DNA of 64,000 nt from Microbacterium pumilum (GTDB taxonomy: Bacteria > Actinomycetota > Actinomycetes > Actinomycetales > Microbacteriaceae). The position numbers and the translations under genes were made by a program. Where the stretch lies: the NCBI RefSeq assembly GCF_039530225.1, contig NZ_BAAAOH010000001.1:496001-560000 (forward strand). The letters are read 5' to 3'. Below are positions 35,093-42,963 of the stretch, one piece after another. The first letter of the stretch is position 1. Every line of letters begins with the position of its first letter. The notes beneath the pieces are model-generated. The model saw nothing but the letters and a program-made list of their open reading frames with translations. It ran no database searches and was not told the origin of the DNA.

Positions 35093-35582
35093 TGGCCGAA
35101 CCCACCCTCTCGATGCCCTCGTACTTCAGCCCGAACTCGTGGATGTAGACGTCGCGGGCGGTCGCCTGGAGGCGGGCACCCGCGAAGCTCACCGGAAACG
35201 ACCCGGCAAGATCCCACTGCACGACCGGTGTCGTACCGCGTGAGTCCAGCAGGATGATGGAGACCGCGAGTCGCCGGATCTCGCCCCGGAGCGTGGCTGC
35301 GAACCAATCCCACAGCTCCGTCTGGCGGGTCAGCCCCTGCCGCAGGTACAGCGTCTCGTAGCTGGCAAGGGTGGGGATGTGGTGCACCACCTGCGACTGA
35401 CCTGCCTCGCGATACTCGACGGTGTCGATCGTCACCCGCGGACCCGAGCACTCGGTGAAGTGCCCGACGGCGAGCTTGCCGATCACCAGCTTGAAGTTGC
35501 TCGCTCCGAACGGTGCCTCGAACAGAGGCTGGGCCGCAGCCGGGGCCGGCGGCGTCGTGGGAGCAGCGGATGCGTCGCTCAC
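35085..35582 (-). CDS. Contractile tail tube protein (T4 gp19-like)
   Basis: The 165-residue product matches the gp19-like inner-tube family: FKLVIGKLAVGHFTECSGPRV, ETLYLRQGLTRQTELWDWF and WDLAGSFPVSFAG are conserved. Hexamers of such proteins stack into the hollow tube (Pvc1/Pvc5). It starts with GTG at 35582, one base into the sheath stop codon. Only one tube gene is present, whereas many eCIS carry two or three. Confidence 0.92.
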   Translation of the reverse strand: MSDASAAPTTPPAPAAAQPLFEAPFGASNFKLVIGKLAVGHFTECSGPRVTIDTVEYREAGQSQVVHHIPTLASYETLYLRQGLTRQTELWDWFAATLRGEIRRLAVSIILLDSRGTTPVVQWDLAGSFPVSFAGARLQATARDVYIHEFGLKYEGIERVGSANA

Positions 35583-36877
35583 TATGCTTCCTCTCCGCCG
35601 GCGCTGCCGGCCACGTATTGGCTGACCTTGAAGACGATGAACTCAGCCGGTTTGACCGGTGCCATGCCCACGAGTGCCGTCAAGATGCCCGCGTCGATGT
35701 TCTCCGGCGGGTTGGTCTCGGCGTCGCACTTGACGAAGAACGCCTCGCGTTCGGTCGCGCCGAACAGTGCGCCGTCGCTCCACAGCCGACGGAGGAACGC
35801 GATGACGTCCCGTCGGAGCAGGTTCCAGAGCGTTCGGTCGTTGGGCTCGAACACCACCCAGTTGGTGCCCTGCTGGATCGACTCCTCGGCGAAGGCGAAG
35901 AGCCGGCGCACCGGCAGGTACTTCCATGGGCTGGCGCTGCCCGCCCTGGTCCTGGCGCCCCAGATCCTGATGCCACCGTTGATCATGCGAATCGCATTGA
36001 TGCCCGAGCTGTTCAGCAGTCCCTGCTCGCTGGAGGTCAGCGCGTACTCGAGGCCGACCGCGCCGCGCACGATCTCGTTGGCCGGGGCCTTGTGCACGCC
36101 GCGACTGCCGTCGACGCGCGCCCACACGCCGGCGACATGGCCGGACGGGGGGGCGAGCACGAGCTTGCCGGTGACCGGGTCGACGATCCAGATGTACGGG
36201 CCGTACTGCGCCGCCCAGTCCGTCTCGCGTGACGCGTTGCCCTCCTCGGTCGGTGCGCCGGGGGCGCCGCGTCGGGCGGGCGACGCCGGCGGCGGTGCCT
36301 CCGCGCCCTCGGCATCGGACGCGCCCTCGGCGTCGGATGCCGCTCCGTCGGCCGACGAGCCGGACGAGCCGGACGAGCTCGATGAGGTCGGGCCTGTCAC
36401 CGTCGCCGGCCTCGTCAGCGTGTTCAGGTCGGTGATCCCCTGCGGGAAGTCGAGCACGGCGACGCGGTCCTGCATGCTCTCGCAGTGGCTGATGACCGCT
36501 TCGAGCGACACGGCATCCGTCTCGCCCGGCGCCGCGACGATGGCGATCTCGTCGATCGTTCCGAACTTGTCGATGCCCGGTTGGGACGACGTTCCGGCGA
36601 CAGAGCCGTTCTTGCCGATGTTCAGCACGTAGCAGCGCTGACCGCCGTTGAGGAAGAACCCGTGCACGGCGAGCGTGAGGTCCGAGCTCGGCCCTTCGCC
36701 GCCGAAGATGGTCCGGTACTGCGTCCAGTTGTTGACCGCCAAGGGGACGCCGACGGGAGCCTCGAGATTGTCGGCCCGCCCTATGAATGCCGCGACGTTC
36801 GTGCCGACCCCTTCGATCGGTCGGGTGCCCTCCATGACTTCTTCTACGTAGACGCCCGGAGTGAGGTATTGGGGCAT
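35582..36877 (-). CDS. Contractile tail sheath protein with disordered insertion
   Basis: The 431-residue protein begins with the sheath signature YLTPGVYVEEVMEGTRPIEGVGT and ends with the conserved C-terminal segment MAPVKPAEFIVFKVSQ that hooks neighbouring subunits. Residues about 163-218 are a Ser/Gly/Ala/Glu-rich insertion between the two halves of the sheath fold. Such a loop would decorate the outside of the particle. AGGACAGGA precedes the ATG. Only one sheath gene is present. Confidence 0.93.
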   Translation of the reverse strand: MPQYLTPGVYVEEVMEGTRPIEGVGTNVAAFIGRADNLEAPVGVPLAVNNWTQYRTIFGGEGPSSDLTLAVHGFFLNGGQRCYVLNIGKNGSVAGTSSQPGIDKFGTIDEIAIVAAPGETDAVSLEAVISHCESMQDRVAVLDFPQGITDLNTLTRPATVTGPTSSSSSGSSGSSADGAASDAEGASDAEGAEAPPPASPARRGAPGAPTEEGNASRETDWAAQYGPYIWIVDPVTGKLVLAPPSGHVAGVWARVDGSRGVHKAPANEIVRGAVGLEYALTSSEQGLLNSSGINAIRMINGGIRIWGARTRAGSASPWKYLPVRRLFAFAEESIQQGTNWVVFEPNDRTLWNLLRRDVIAFLRRLWSDGALFGATEREAFFVKCDAETNPPENIDAGILTALVGMAPVKPAEFIVFKVSQYVAGSAGGEEA

Positions 36878-36905
36878 GTGTCGTCCTGTCCTTTCTCAGT
36901 GTCGG

Positions 36906-37628
36906 TCAGACGGATTCAGGTATGGGGAGAGCGAGGTCCCCGAGGTCGCCGCCGGCTCGCTCGAGCGGCGCATCGACGGTGAATGTGCGCGCCACACCGC
37001 GGGCACGGACGCTCAGACTGAGCGGACCGCCCTCGACGGTGGCGACGGGGAGGCGGAACCGGCCGCGGTGATCGGACATCACCCACGCACCGGAATCGGC
37101 GAAGGCGATGCGTGCGGAGGCGAGCGGTCGACCGTCGGATGCCACGACCCTGCCGACGACGACGTGCATGTTGGCCGGCATGACGTGCAGCGGCTCCCTG
37201 ACGAGCGGTGCCGTCGGACGTTCCACGATGCGCTGCACCGGCACGCGCAGGATGAAGGCGGGCGCGGGTGCGCGGTCGAGGGCTCGCCAGAGGTCGAGGC
37301 TCGGGCCTGCCGCATCCATCGGCCAGTCGGTGTCGGATGTCGCCGACAGCGCGAGCCCGCTGGTGACCCCGGCGGCGTCGAACATGGCGAGCCCCACTGT
37401 CGTCACCAGCAGGCCGAGCGTGAGTTCGGCGCTGCTGATGTATCGCCGATCCGGCCCCGCCGGGCCCGCGAGCTCGAGGTGGAGCGGGCGGAGCAGCACG
37501 GCGCCGTCTCCGGTGTGCTCCTCGTCGAAGTCGTGGACCACCGGGAGCTTCGTGACGTCGGTCGCCCACGCGCTCACCGGTTCGATGGCACGGGCGAAGT
37601 CCTCGGCGGGCTCAGGGTTCCGTGCCAT
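36906..37628 (-). CDS. eCIS-associated protein with carboxypeptidase-regulatory-like domain (possible tail cap)
   Basis: The 240-residue product has an N-terminal about 150-residue domain of unclear family (RRYISSAELTLGLLVTTVG) and a C-terminal beta-sandwich (GRVVASDGRPLASARIAFADSG, SDHRGRFRLP) of the carboxypeptidase-regulatory type. Its place just before the sheath gene is where Pvc16-like tail-cap genes often lie, so that role is suggested. The ATG at 37628 is chosen; the frame further upstream overlaps another gene. N-terminal similarity to Pvc16 is not obvious by eye. Confidence 0.65.
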   Translation of the reverse strand: MARNPEPAEDFARAIEPVSAWATDVTKLPVVHDFDEEHTGDGAVLLRPLHLELAGPAGPDRRYISSAELTLGLLVTTVGLAMFDAAGVTSGLALSATSDTDWPMDAAGPSLDLWRALDRAPAPAFILRVPVQRIVERPTAPLVREPLHVMPANMHVVVGRVVASDGRPLASARIAFADSGAWVMSDHRGRFRLPVATVEGGPLSLSVRARGVARTFTVDAPLERAGGDLGDLALPIPESV

Positions 37629-37920
37629 ATGCCCACAGCTCCATCGGTGGCGCGAAGGAGATACAGTCCCGGAGGCCCGGCGCCGCCGACCTCGCAGGCG
37701 CGCGGAACCGTGCGGTCTCGCGGACCTTGGCAAGCCGCGGGATGAGACCGATCGTGAGGGACCACACGCGCTGTAAGAGTGCCGACACCGCGTGCGTGAT
37801 ACCGACGATCCGAAGGAGGATCGGTCCGAGGAGGCGGGCCTGCGCCGCGAACGGTGTGCCCACCGCCAGTGCGGCCGACGCGGCAGGGGTCAGGATGGTC
37901 CGGACGACGGGTTTTCCCAT
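37612..37920 (-). CDS. Hypothetical 102-residue protein at the head of the eCIS operon
   Basis: The product is hydrophobic in its N-terminal 60 residues (two possible amphipathic or membrane helices, ILLRIVGITHAVSALLQRV) and overlaps the next start by 17 bases. No ribosome site is clear before the ATG, but a tiny ORF ends six bases upstream, so coupled translation is possible. The family is unknown. It is listed because it fills the space between the leaderless promoter at 38047 and the tail genes. Confidence 0.45.
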   Translation of the reverse strand: MGKPVVRTILTPAASAALAVGTPFAAQARLLGPILLRIVGITHAVSALLQRVWSLTIGLIPRLAKVRETARFRAPARSAAPGLRDCISFAPPMELWAYGTEP

Positions 37921-37926
37921 GGTGGC

Positions 37927-38040
37927 CTAGCTCGTCCCGCCCGCGCGGATTCGCGCGGCGGCGTCCGTCGCCGCCGCGACAGTCGGCAAGCGGCACGAGT
38001 CATGGACCCACTCGCGGCGCCGCGCCCCCCTGGTCGCCAC
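37927..38040 (-). CDS. Possible 37-codon leaderless small ORF
   Basis: A GTG at 38040 opens a 37-codon frame ending in TAG at 37927. The TACCGT -10 box at 38047-38052 puts +1 exactly on this GTG, as for the three paralogous membrane genes upstream, which share the same flanking bases. The Arg-rich product is not recognisable. It may be a true small protein or a leader ORF that couples translation into the 102-residue gene. Confidence 0.4.
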   Translation of the reverse strand: MATRGARRREWVHDSCRLPTVAAATDAAARIRAGGTS

Positions 38041-38046
38041 GGCCAC

Positions 38047-38052
38047 ACGGTA
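38047..38052 (-). promoter_or_regulatory. Extended -10 box for a leaderless start at 38040
   Basis: On the minus strand TGCTACCGT is an extended -10 (TG, one base, TACCGT). The +1 prediction falls on the GTG at 38040. The same TACCGTGTGGCC context recurs before the three upstream paralogues. Confidence 0.55.
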
Positions 38053-38094
38053 GCAGTCGCCGTGCGGGCGCACCAGGGGCGTCGTGGGCCGGCG

Positions 38095-38982
38095 TCAGCC
38101 ACGCTCCCACGTGGTGAACGAGACCGGGAACCCGTCCCCGGTGATGGGGCCGATGGACATCACGGACCAGCGCTGCTGATCGGTCAGCTTCACGCAGACG
38201 AACGTCTCCCGGTCCGGAAGGAGAGTGATGTTCTGGGCATCGATGTCGTCGTATGCGGTGGCGGCTTCACACGCCGCGAACGTCGGCTCGTCGACGACGG
38301 CGAGACGCGGCGGACCCTGCCCGACGACGCCCAGCTCGCCCGAGCCGCCGCCCTGATAGAAGTACACATCCACTCCGTCGGTCGGCGTGGTGGTCGAGCG
38401 ACTCTCGTCGAGGTCGAAGTACATGTTCGGCGTGGCGAGGAACAGGTCGGACAGGAATACCGGCGGCTCCTCCGCCGCCGTCTCGGTGGGAGTGGGGTCT
38501 GGTCGGGTGAGATTCCAGATCAGGATGCCGCCACCCACCAGCAGCAGCAGGGCGACCGCCGCCACGATCACGATCCACCAGGGGAACCTGCGCTTCGTCG
38601 GCGCCGGCACCTGGAACGTCACCGTCGGACCCGACACCACCTGATCCGGCGCCTCTTCGAGTGCCGCACCGACCGCGAATGAAGAGGGGCCGGCCGGAGC
38701 CTGCTCGGGGACTTTCAGTGCGACATCCACCGTCGCACTGCCGGCCACCGGGAGCGCCCGCTCCGACTCACCCACGACCTGGAACCAGGACGCATCCGCG
38801 CCCGCGCCCGGCAGCACCAGCATCCGCGCCCGCACCGGGCGCCCCGTCACGTTCGACACGGTGAACGAGCCCGATCCCGAGCGCGTGGAATCCAACGACA
38901 CGGTCGACGGACCCGCCACTGCAAACGGAGGCCCCTGAGCCGCCTCAGGTCCTACCGGACCGAAACCATCACCGCCAGACAT
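38095..38982 (-). CDS. Membrane protein paralogue 1 (cytoplasmic Ig-like domain, TM, external domain)
   Basis: This 295-residue protein has no signal peptide. An N-terminal beta-rich domain (about residues 20-125, with FTVSNVTGRPVRARM and WFQVVGESERALPV) is followed by basic KRRFPWW and one membrane helix. The positive-inside rule puts the N-terminus in the cytoplasm. The external part (about 160-295) is specific to this copy and has no known family. It shares N-terminal domain and helix with the next two upstream genes. ATG 38982 is preferred over the GTG two codons earlier because +1 of the -10 box falls on it. Confidence 0.82.
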   Translation of the reverse strand: MSGGDGFGPVGPEAAQGPPFAVAGPSTVSLDSTRSGSGSFTVSNVTGRPVRARMLVLPGAGADASWFQVVGESERALPVAGSATVDVALKVPEQAPAGPSSFAVGAALEEAPDQVVSGPTVTFQVPAPTKRRFPWWIVIVAAVALLLLVGGGILIWNLTRPDPTPTETAAEEPPVFLSDLFLATPNMYFDLDESRSTTTPTDGVDVYFYQGGGSGELGVVGQGPPRLAVVDEPTFAACEAATAYDDIDAQNITLLPDRETFVCVKLTDQQRWSVMSIGPITGDGFPVSFTTWERG

Positions 38983-38988
38983 GGCCAC

Positions 38989-38994
38989 ACGGTA
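38989..38994 (-). promoter_or_regulatory. Extended -10 box for leaderless paralogue 1
   Basis: On the minus strand TGATACCGT gives an extended -10 with +1 on the A of ATG 38982. No ribosome-binding site lies between. Confidence 0.6.
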
Positions 38995-39027
38995 TCAGCG
39001 ACCCGAGACGCCGTGACAGACCGAACG

Positions 39028-39891
39028 CTATTCCCAGACCGTCGCCTTGACCTCTCGGCTCTGATCGGGCTGCGTCGGGCCGAATTCGAGCACCCCCGCG
39101 TGCCCTTCGCTGGTGAACACGCAGACGAAGGTGCCGTCGTCGGCCTCGGGGACCTCGACGAACTGCTGGAGGAATACGTCCCGGCACTGCTCGAAGGTCG
39201 GCGCAGGGATGAAGGCCACTCCTCGCATGTTGCCGAACACGGTGGTCGGTCGCCCGGCGGGAACCGCGGGTGAGAGGTCGGCATCGGAGAGCTGGATGTC
39301 GGTCACGCCGTCGAGGTCCAGGTCGACGTCACGGGTGGCGGTGTCGAACAGGAACGTCTCCGACCGCAGGACCGCGGGTCCCGTGTCGGTCGGACTGGGC
39401 TGCGGGTTCGGGCGGGTGAGGTTCCAGATCAGGATGCCGCCACCCACGAGCAGCAGCAGCGCCACCGCGGCGACGATCACGATCCACCAGGGGAACCTGC
39501 GCTTCGTGGCCCCCGGCACCTGGAACACCACCGTCGGACCCGAAACCACCTGATCAGGTGCCTCTTCCAGCGCCGCGCCGACGGCGAACGAGAAAGACCC
39601 TGCTGGCGCCTTCTCCGCCACCTTGATCGCGACATCCACCGTCGCCGTGCCTGCCAACGGCAGCGCACGCTCCGACTCCCCCGTCACCTGGAACCACGAT
39701 GCATCCGCACCCTCGCCAGGCAGCACGAGCACGCGCGCCCGCACCGCACGTCCGGTCACGTTCGACACGGTGAACGACCCAGACCCCGTCCGCGCGGCAT
39801 CCAACGACACGGTCGTGGGTCCCGCCACCGAGAACGGCGGTCCCTCCGCTGCGACAGGTCCTGCTGGACCGAAACCCTCACCGCCCGACAT
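39028..39891 (-). CDS. Membrane protein paralogue 2
   Basis: The 287-residue product has the same N-terminal domain (FTVSNVTGRAVRARVLVLPG) and the same membrane helix (RRFPWWIVIVAAVALLLLVG) as paralogue 1, with nearly identical DNA over the helix. Its external region differs: an acidic segment with DVDLDLDGVTDIQLSDADL, resembling a calcium-binding DxDxDG loop, and two cysteines. It starts at ATG 39891, where the -10 box predicts +1. Tandem copies with one conserved inner half and distinct outer halves point to diversification of the outer part. Confidence 0.82.
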   Translation of the reverse strand: MSGGEGFGPAGPVAAEGPPFSVAGPTTVSLDAARTGSGSFTVSNVTGRAVRARVLVLPGEGADASWFQVTGESERALPLAGTATVDVAIKVAEKAPAGSFSFAVGAALEEAPDQVVSGPTVVFQVPGATKRRFPWWIVIVAAVALLLLVGGGILIWNLTRPNPQPSPTDTGPAVLRSETFLFDTATRDVDLDLDGVTDIQLSDADLSPAVPAGRPTTVFGNMRGVAFIPAPTFEQCRDVFLQQFVEVPEADDGTFVCVFTSEGHAGVLEFGPTQPDQSREVKATVWE

Positions 39892-39897
39892 GGGCAC

Positions 39898-39903
39898 ACG
39901 GTA
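39898..39903 (-). promoter_or_regulatory. Extended -10 box for leaderless paralogue 2
   Basis: TGATACCGT on the minus strand, with TTCACC 17 bases upstream as a -35 candidate (39926-39921). The +1 falls on the A of ATG 39891. Confidence 0.6.
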
Positions 39904-39932
39904 TCAGCGACGCCCCTCTCGGTGAACCGTTA

Positions 39933-41084
39933 TCAAGGACCCACTTGCTCGAAGAACCAATCGTTCGTGATCACCAGGTCGTCCTTCTGGATCCACCCGA
40001 TGCATGTCAGGAGTTCCGGCGGATGCAGGGTCGTGATTCCCACCACGCTGCCGATGGGCGCCTGCTCGAAGCCGTCGGGACTCTGGTCCACCACGTCCGG
40101 ATCGCACTCCCCGATCTCGTCGGACGTGGTGCGGACGACCTGGAATCCGGCCGCCGAGAGCAGGGACACCGCCTGGCTGTAGGGCAAGGTCTCGACGGGC
40201 GGCACCTCTGCGGTCGTGGGGGGCGCCGCGACCACCGGATCCGTCATGGCAGAGGATGCCGACGCATTGGGGAGGTCGGAGAGGTCGTCAGGGCCGTCCT
40301 CGCCGAACGTCTCGGGATCGACTCGCACGGCGGTCTCGACGACGCGGATCCGCATGCCGACCACATCCGCACCCACGACGTACGTCGGGCCGCGTGCACT
40401 CGCGGCGTCCTCGCCGGTGCCGACGATGATATCGGCGCACTCTGCGTCGTCCTCGTCGGTGGCGGCATCCGGACACGCTTGCCAGGTGTGCACGAGCACC
40501 GAGTCGTCAGGATCCCAGACGCCGGGAGCGACGGCGAGTTCCGCCCCGACCTGCACCGTGCCCGAGACCGTGGGCGCCTGGCTCATCGTCGGGGCAGCGG
40601 GGGTTCGCATCAGCAGCCAGATCGTGATGCCGCCGCCGATGAGCAGCAGCAGCGCGACCGCTGCGACGATCACGATCCACCACGGGAACTTGCGCTTCTT
40701 GGGCTCCGGAACCTGGAACGCCACGGTGGGACCGGACACCACCTGATCGGGCGCCTCCTCCAGTGCGGCTCCGACCGCGAACGAGAATGCGCCCGCCGGT
40801 GCCTTCTCCGCCACTTTCACCGTGACATCCACCGTCGCCGTGCCGGCGACCGGCAGTGACCGCTCCGACTCCCCCACCACCTGGAACCACGACGCATCGG
40901 CGCCCGCACTCGGCACCACCATCACACGGGCTCGCACCGGGCGACCGGTCACGTTCGACACGGTGAACGACCCGGACCCCGCTCGTGCGCCATCCAGGGC
41001 GACGGTGGACGGACCCGCAACGGCGAACGGTGGACCACCGACCACCGCGGGATCCACCGGACCGAAATCGCCGCCCGACGACAT
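39933..41084 (-). CDS. Membrane protein paralogue 3 with PASTA-like external domain
   Basis: The 383-residue product is the longest copy. The shared inner domain spans about residues 18-126 and the helix about 134-159. Outside lies an Ig-like module with cysteines (about 165-270, PTVSGTVQVGAELAVAPGVW), then a PASTA-like unit (about 305-365, LPYSQAVSLLSAAGFQVV, DVVDQSPDGFEQAPIGSVV). PASTA modules bind peptidoglycan or lipid II, so this copy could sense or grip the cell wall. ATG 41084 is preferred over GTG 41090 because the -10 box predicts +1 there. Confidence 0.83.
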   Translation of the reverse strand: MSSGGDFGPVDPAVVGGPPFAVAGPSTVALDGARAGSGSFTVSNVTGRPVRARVMVVPSAGADASWFQVVGESERSLPVAGTATVDVTVKVAEKAPAGAFSFAVGAALEEAPDQVVSGPTVAFQVPEPKKRKFPWWIVIVAAVALLLLIGGGITIWLLMRTPAAPTMSQAPTVSGTVQVGAELAVAPGVWDPDDSVLVHTWQACPDAATDEDDAECADIIVGTGEDAASARGPTYVVGADVVGMRIRVVETAVRVDPETFGEDGPDDLSDLPNASASSAMTDPVVAAPPTTAEVPPVETLPYSQAVSLLSAAGFQVVRTTSDEIGECDPDVVDQSPDGFEQAPIGSVVGITTLHPPELLTCIGWIQKDDLVITNDWFFEQVGP

Positions 41085-41090
41085 GGCCAC

Positions 41091-41096
41091 ACCGTA
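41091..41096 (-). promoter_or_regulatory. -10 box (TACGGT) for leaderless paralogue 3
   Basis: TACGGT followed by GTGTGGCC-type flank puts +1 on the A of ATG 41084. The TG extension seen in copies 1 and 2 is absent, so strength may differ. Confidence 0.5.
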
Positions 41097-41180
41097 CCGC
41101 AGGCGGCACGCTCGGACCAGGGCTTCGTGCTACTCGACGGTGACGGATGCTGTTCCGCAGCGGCACCACCCCGCCGGTCG

Positions 41181-41200
41181 CGCGAGGCTCACGCCTCGCG
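41181..41200. terminator. Hairpin at the 3' end of the transglutaminase gene
   Basis: CGCGAGGC and GCCTCGCG pair perfectly around a four-base loop. The hairpin covers the stop codon of the leftward transglutaminase gene and lies just before paralogue 3. No T-run follows, so it may be a weak terminator or a message-end stabiliser. Confidence 0.4.
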
Positions 41201-42034
41201 TGTGATGGTCACCTTCACGTGGAGGTGGCTCTTGAAGGGCCCGGCGTACACGCCGCGCAGCGGCGGCACATCGCCGTAATCCCGCCCGCGGCCGACGAGC
41301 ACGTGACGGTCGCCGATCTCGATGTTGTTCGTGGGATCGAAGCCCTGCCACTCGCCGGCGAACCATTCGATCCAGGCGTGGGATTCGCCGGTGACCGGCT
41401 CACCGACCTCGGCGCTCGGCCGTGGATGCAGATAGCCCGAGACGTAGCGCGCCGGAATGCCGACTTCGCGCAGCGCTCCGAGCGTGACGTGGGCGATGTC
41501 CTGGCAGACGCCCTTGCGGGCTTCCCATGCCTCGTGAGCGGTCGAGTGCACGCCGGTGATCCCGTGCATGTATTCGACGGCATCGCCCACGGCGATCGCG
41601 ATCGCATGCGCGGCCCGCCCGGGATGATCGTGGTCGGCGGCGATCGAACGAGCGAGGTCGGCCACCTCCGGATGCGGCCGCGTGCGGTGCGTCTGCGTCA
41701 TCTGCTCGACGGTCTCGATCGATCGCGACGACTCGCGCGCAAGCATGTGCCACGAGACGTCGACGTGCTCGAGCGGACGCGGCCGCACCTCGACGAGGGA
41801 CCGCGCCGTGATGGTCAGCGCCCCGTGAGGTGACAGAACATCGAACGCGGCGACGCGCGTGCCGAAGTAGTCGACGTACTGGTTGACGGATGTCGAGGGC
41901 TCGATGTCGAGCGACGAGTTGAGCACGAACTGGCTGTCGGTCGAACCCGGCAGCATCCGCGCTTCGTTGTACGAAGCCGTCACGTCGCCTTGATAGCTGA
42001 ACCCGGTCTGGTGCTCGATGCGCAGGCGCTTCAT
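41189..42034 (-). CDS. Transglutaminase-like protein
   Basis: This 281-residue protein has an N-terminal beta domain (LRIEHQTGFSYQGDV) and a transglutaminase core with the triad Cys in RKGVCQDIAH, His in ESHAWIEWF and Asp in GFDPTNN. There is no signal peptide, so it works in the cytoplasm. Its start overlaps the alpha-E gene stop as ATGA. With the alpha-E and circularly permuted ATP-grasp genes it forms a three-gene set widespread in bacteria and proposed to make or process a peptide-like product; the product is not known. Confidence 0.92.
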   Translation of the reverse strand: MKRLRIEHQTGFSYQGDVTASYNEARMLPGSTDSQFVLNSSLDIEPSTSVNQYVDYFGTRVAAFDVLSPHGALTITARSLVEVRPRPLEHVDVSWHMLARESSRSIETVEQMTQTHRTRPHPEVADLARSIAADHDHPGRAAHAIAIAVGDAVEYMHGITGVHSTAHEAWEARKGVCQDIAHVTLGALREVGIPARYVSGYLHPRPSAEVGEPVTGESHAWIEWFAGEWQGFDPTNNIEIGDRHVLVGRGRDYGDVPPLRGVYAGPFKSHLHVKVTITREA

Positions 42035-42963
42035 GAGATCTCCCCGATCCAGCTGGGCTCCGCCTGCGCGGGGAAGAACCGGTGACGGATCGCCTCGGAT
42101 GCCTCACGGGTCACCTTCTGCACCCGTTTCATATGCTGCGGGAGCTCGTCCAGGATCTCGCTGACCGGCCGATACTCGAGGTCATTGCGGATCTGGCCGA
42201 GCGCACGGAGGACGGTGTTCGAGTGCCCCACGCGATCGGCGCGCGGGTCGATCGCGCTCATGCAGTTCTCGGCCCGCTGGATCGAGTAGATGATCGAGCG
42301 CGGGAAGAGCCGGTCGAGCAGCAGGAACTCCGCGGCGTTTCGAGCGCTGGGCATGCCCCGATAGGTCCGCAGGTACGCTTCGTAGGCACCGCACGAACGC
42401 AGGATGGTGGTCCACGAGGGGCCCGATGCCTGCGTGAGCGACCTCGTTGCGAGAAGTCGCGCCGTCATGTCGGCGCGCTCGATGCTGCGTCCGAGCGTGA
42501 AGAACTGCCACGCCTCATCCCGACTCGTGGACGAGTCGACGATGCCGACCGCGAGCGCCGAGCGCTCGCGCACCCACTGGAAGAACTCGTGCACCTTCTC
42601 GGTCTGCAGGCGTCGCGGCATCCTGGCACTCGTCGTGTTGAGTGTCTCCCAGAGCTCGGTCGACACGATCTCGCGGGCTCGCCGGGCATTCTCGCGTGCT
42701 GCGGTCAGGGCGTACGCGATGCTCGCGGGGTTCATGCGGTCGACGGCGAGACGCTGCAGCACGTCACCACGGCGAACCACCTCGAGGCCCTGTGGGGGGA
42801 ACGAGCCCATGACGCTCAGCAGCGAGCGACAGGCCGTGTCTTCGTCGATCCAAGGGTCTTCGAGGAGCAGCTGCAGGTGCACGTCGAGGATGCGCGCGGT
42901 GCCGTCGGCGCGCTCGATGTACCGACCGATCCAGAACAGCGACTCTGCGATGCGGCTCAGCAT
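42031..42963 (-). CDS. Alpha-E domain protein (DUF403)
   Basis: The 310-residue all-helical protein starts with the family hallmark LSRIAESLFWIGRYIERADGTARILDV and contains a second copy-like segment LGRSIERADMTARLL. The start at 42963 overlaps the ATP-grasp stop by seven bases. It always occurs with the ATP-grasp partner and probably acts with it; no independent activity is known to me. Confidence 0.92.
   Translation of the reverse strand: MLSRIAESLFWIGRYIERADGTARILDVHLQLLLEDPWIDEDTACRSLLSVMGSFPPQGLEVVRRGDVLQRLAVDRMNPASIAYALTAARENARRAREIVSTELWETLNTTSARMPRRLQTEKVHEFFQWVRERSALAVGIVDSSTSRDEAWQFFTLGRSIERADMTARLLATRSLTQASGPSWTTILRSCGAYEAYLRTYRGMPSARNAAEFLLLDRLFPRSIIYSIQRAENCMSAIDPRADRVGHSNTVLRALGQIRNDLEYRPVSEILDELPQHMKRVQKVTREASEAIRHRFFPAQAEPSWIGEIS

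Noticed and set aside
26806..37920. Prophage
   Set aside because: Only tail-type genes are present, with no capsid, portal, terminase, integrase, holin or attachment repeats, and the gene set matches eCIS instead.
26806..37920. Type VI secretion system
   Set aside because: No TssJ/L/M membrane complex, ClpV or TssB/C pair; a single T4-like sheath gene and gp19-like tube fit eCIS, and the host is Gram-positive.
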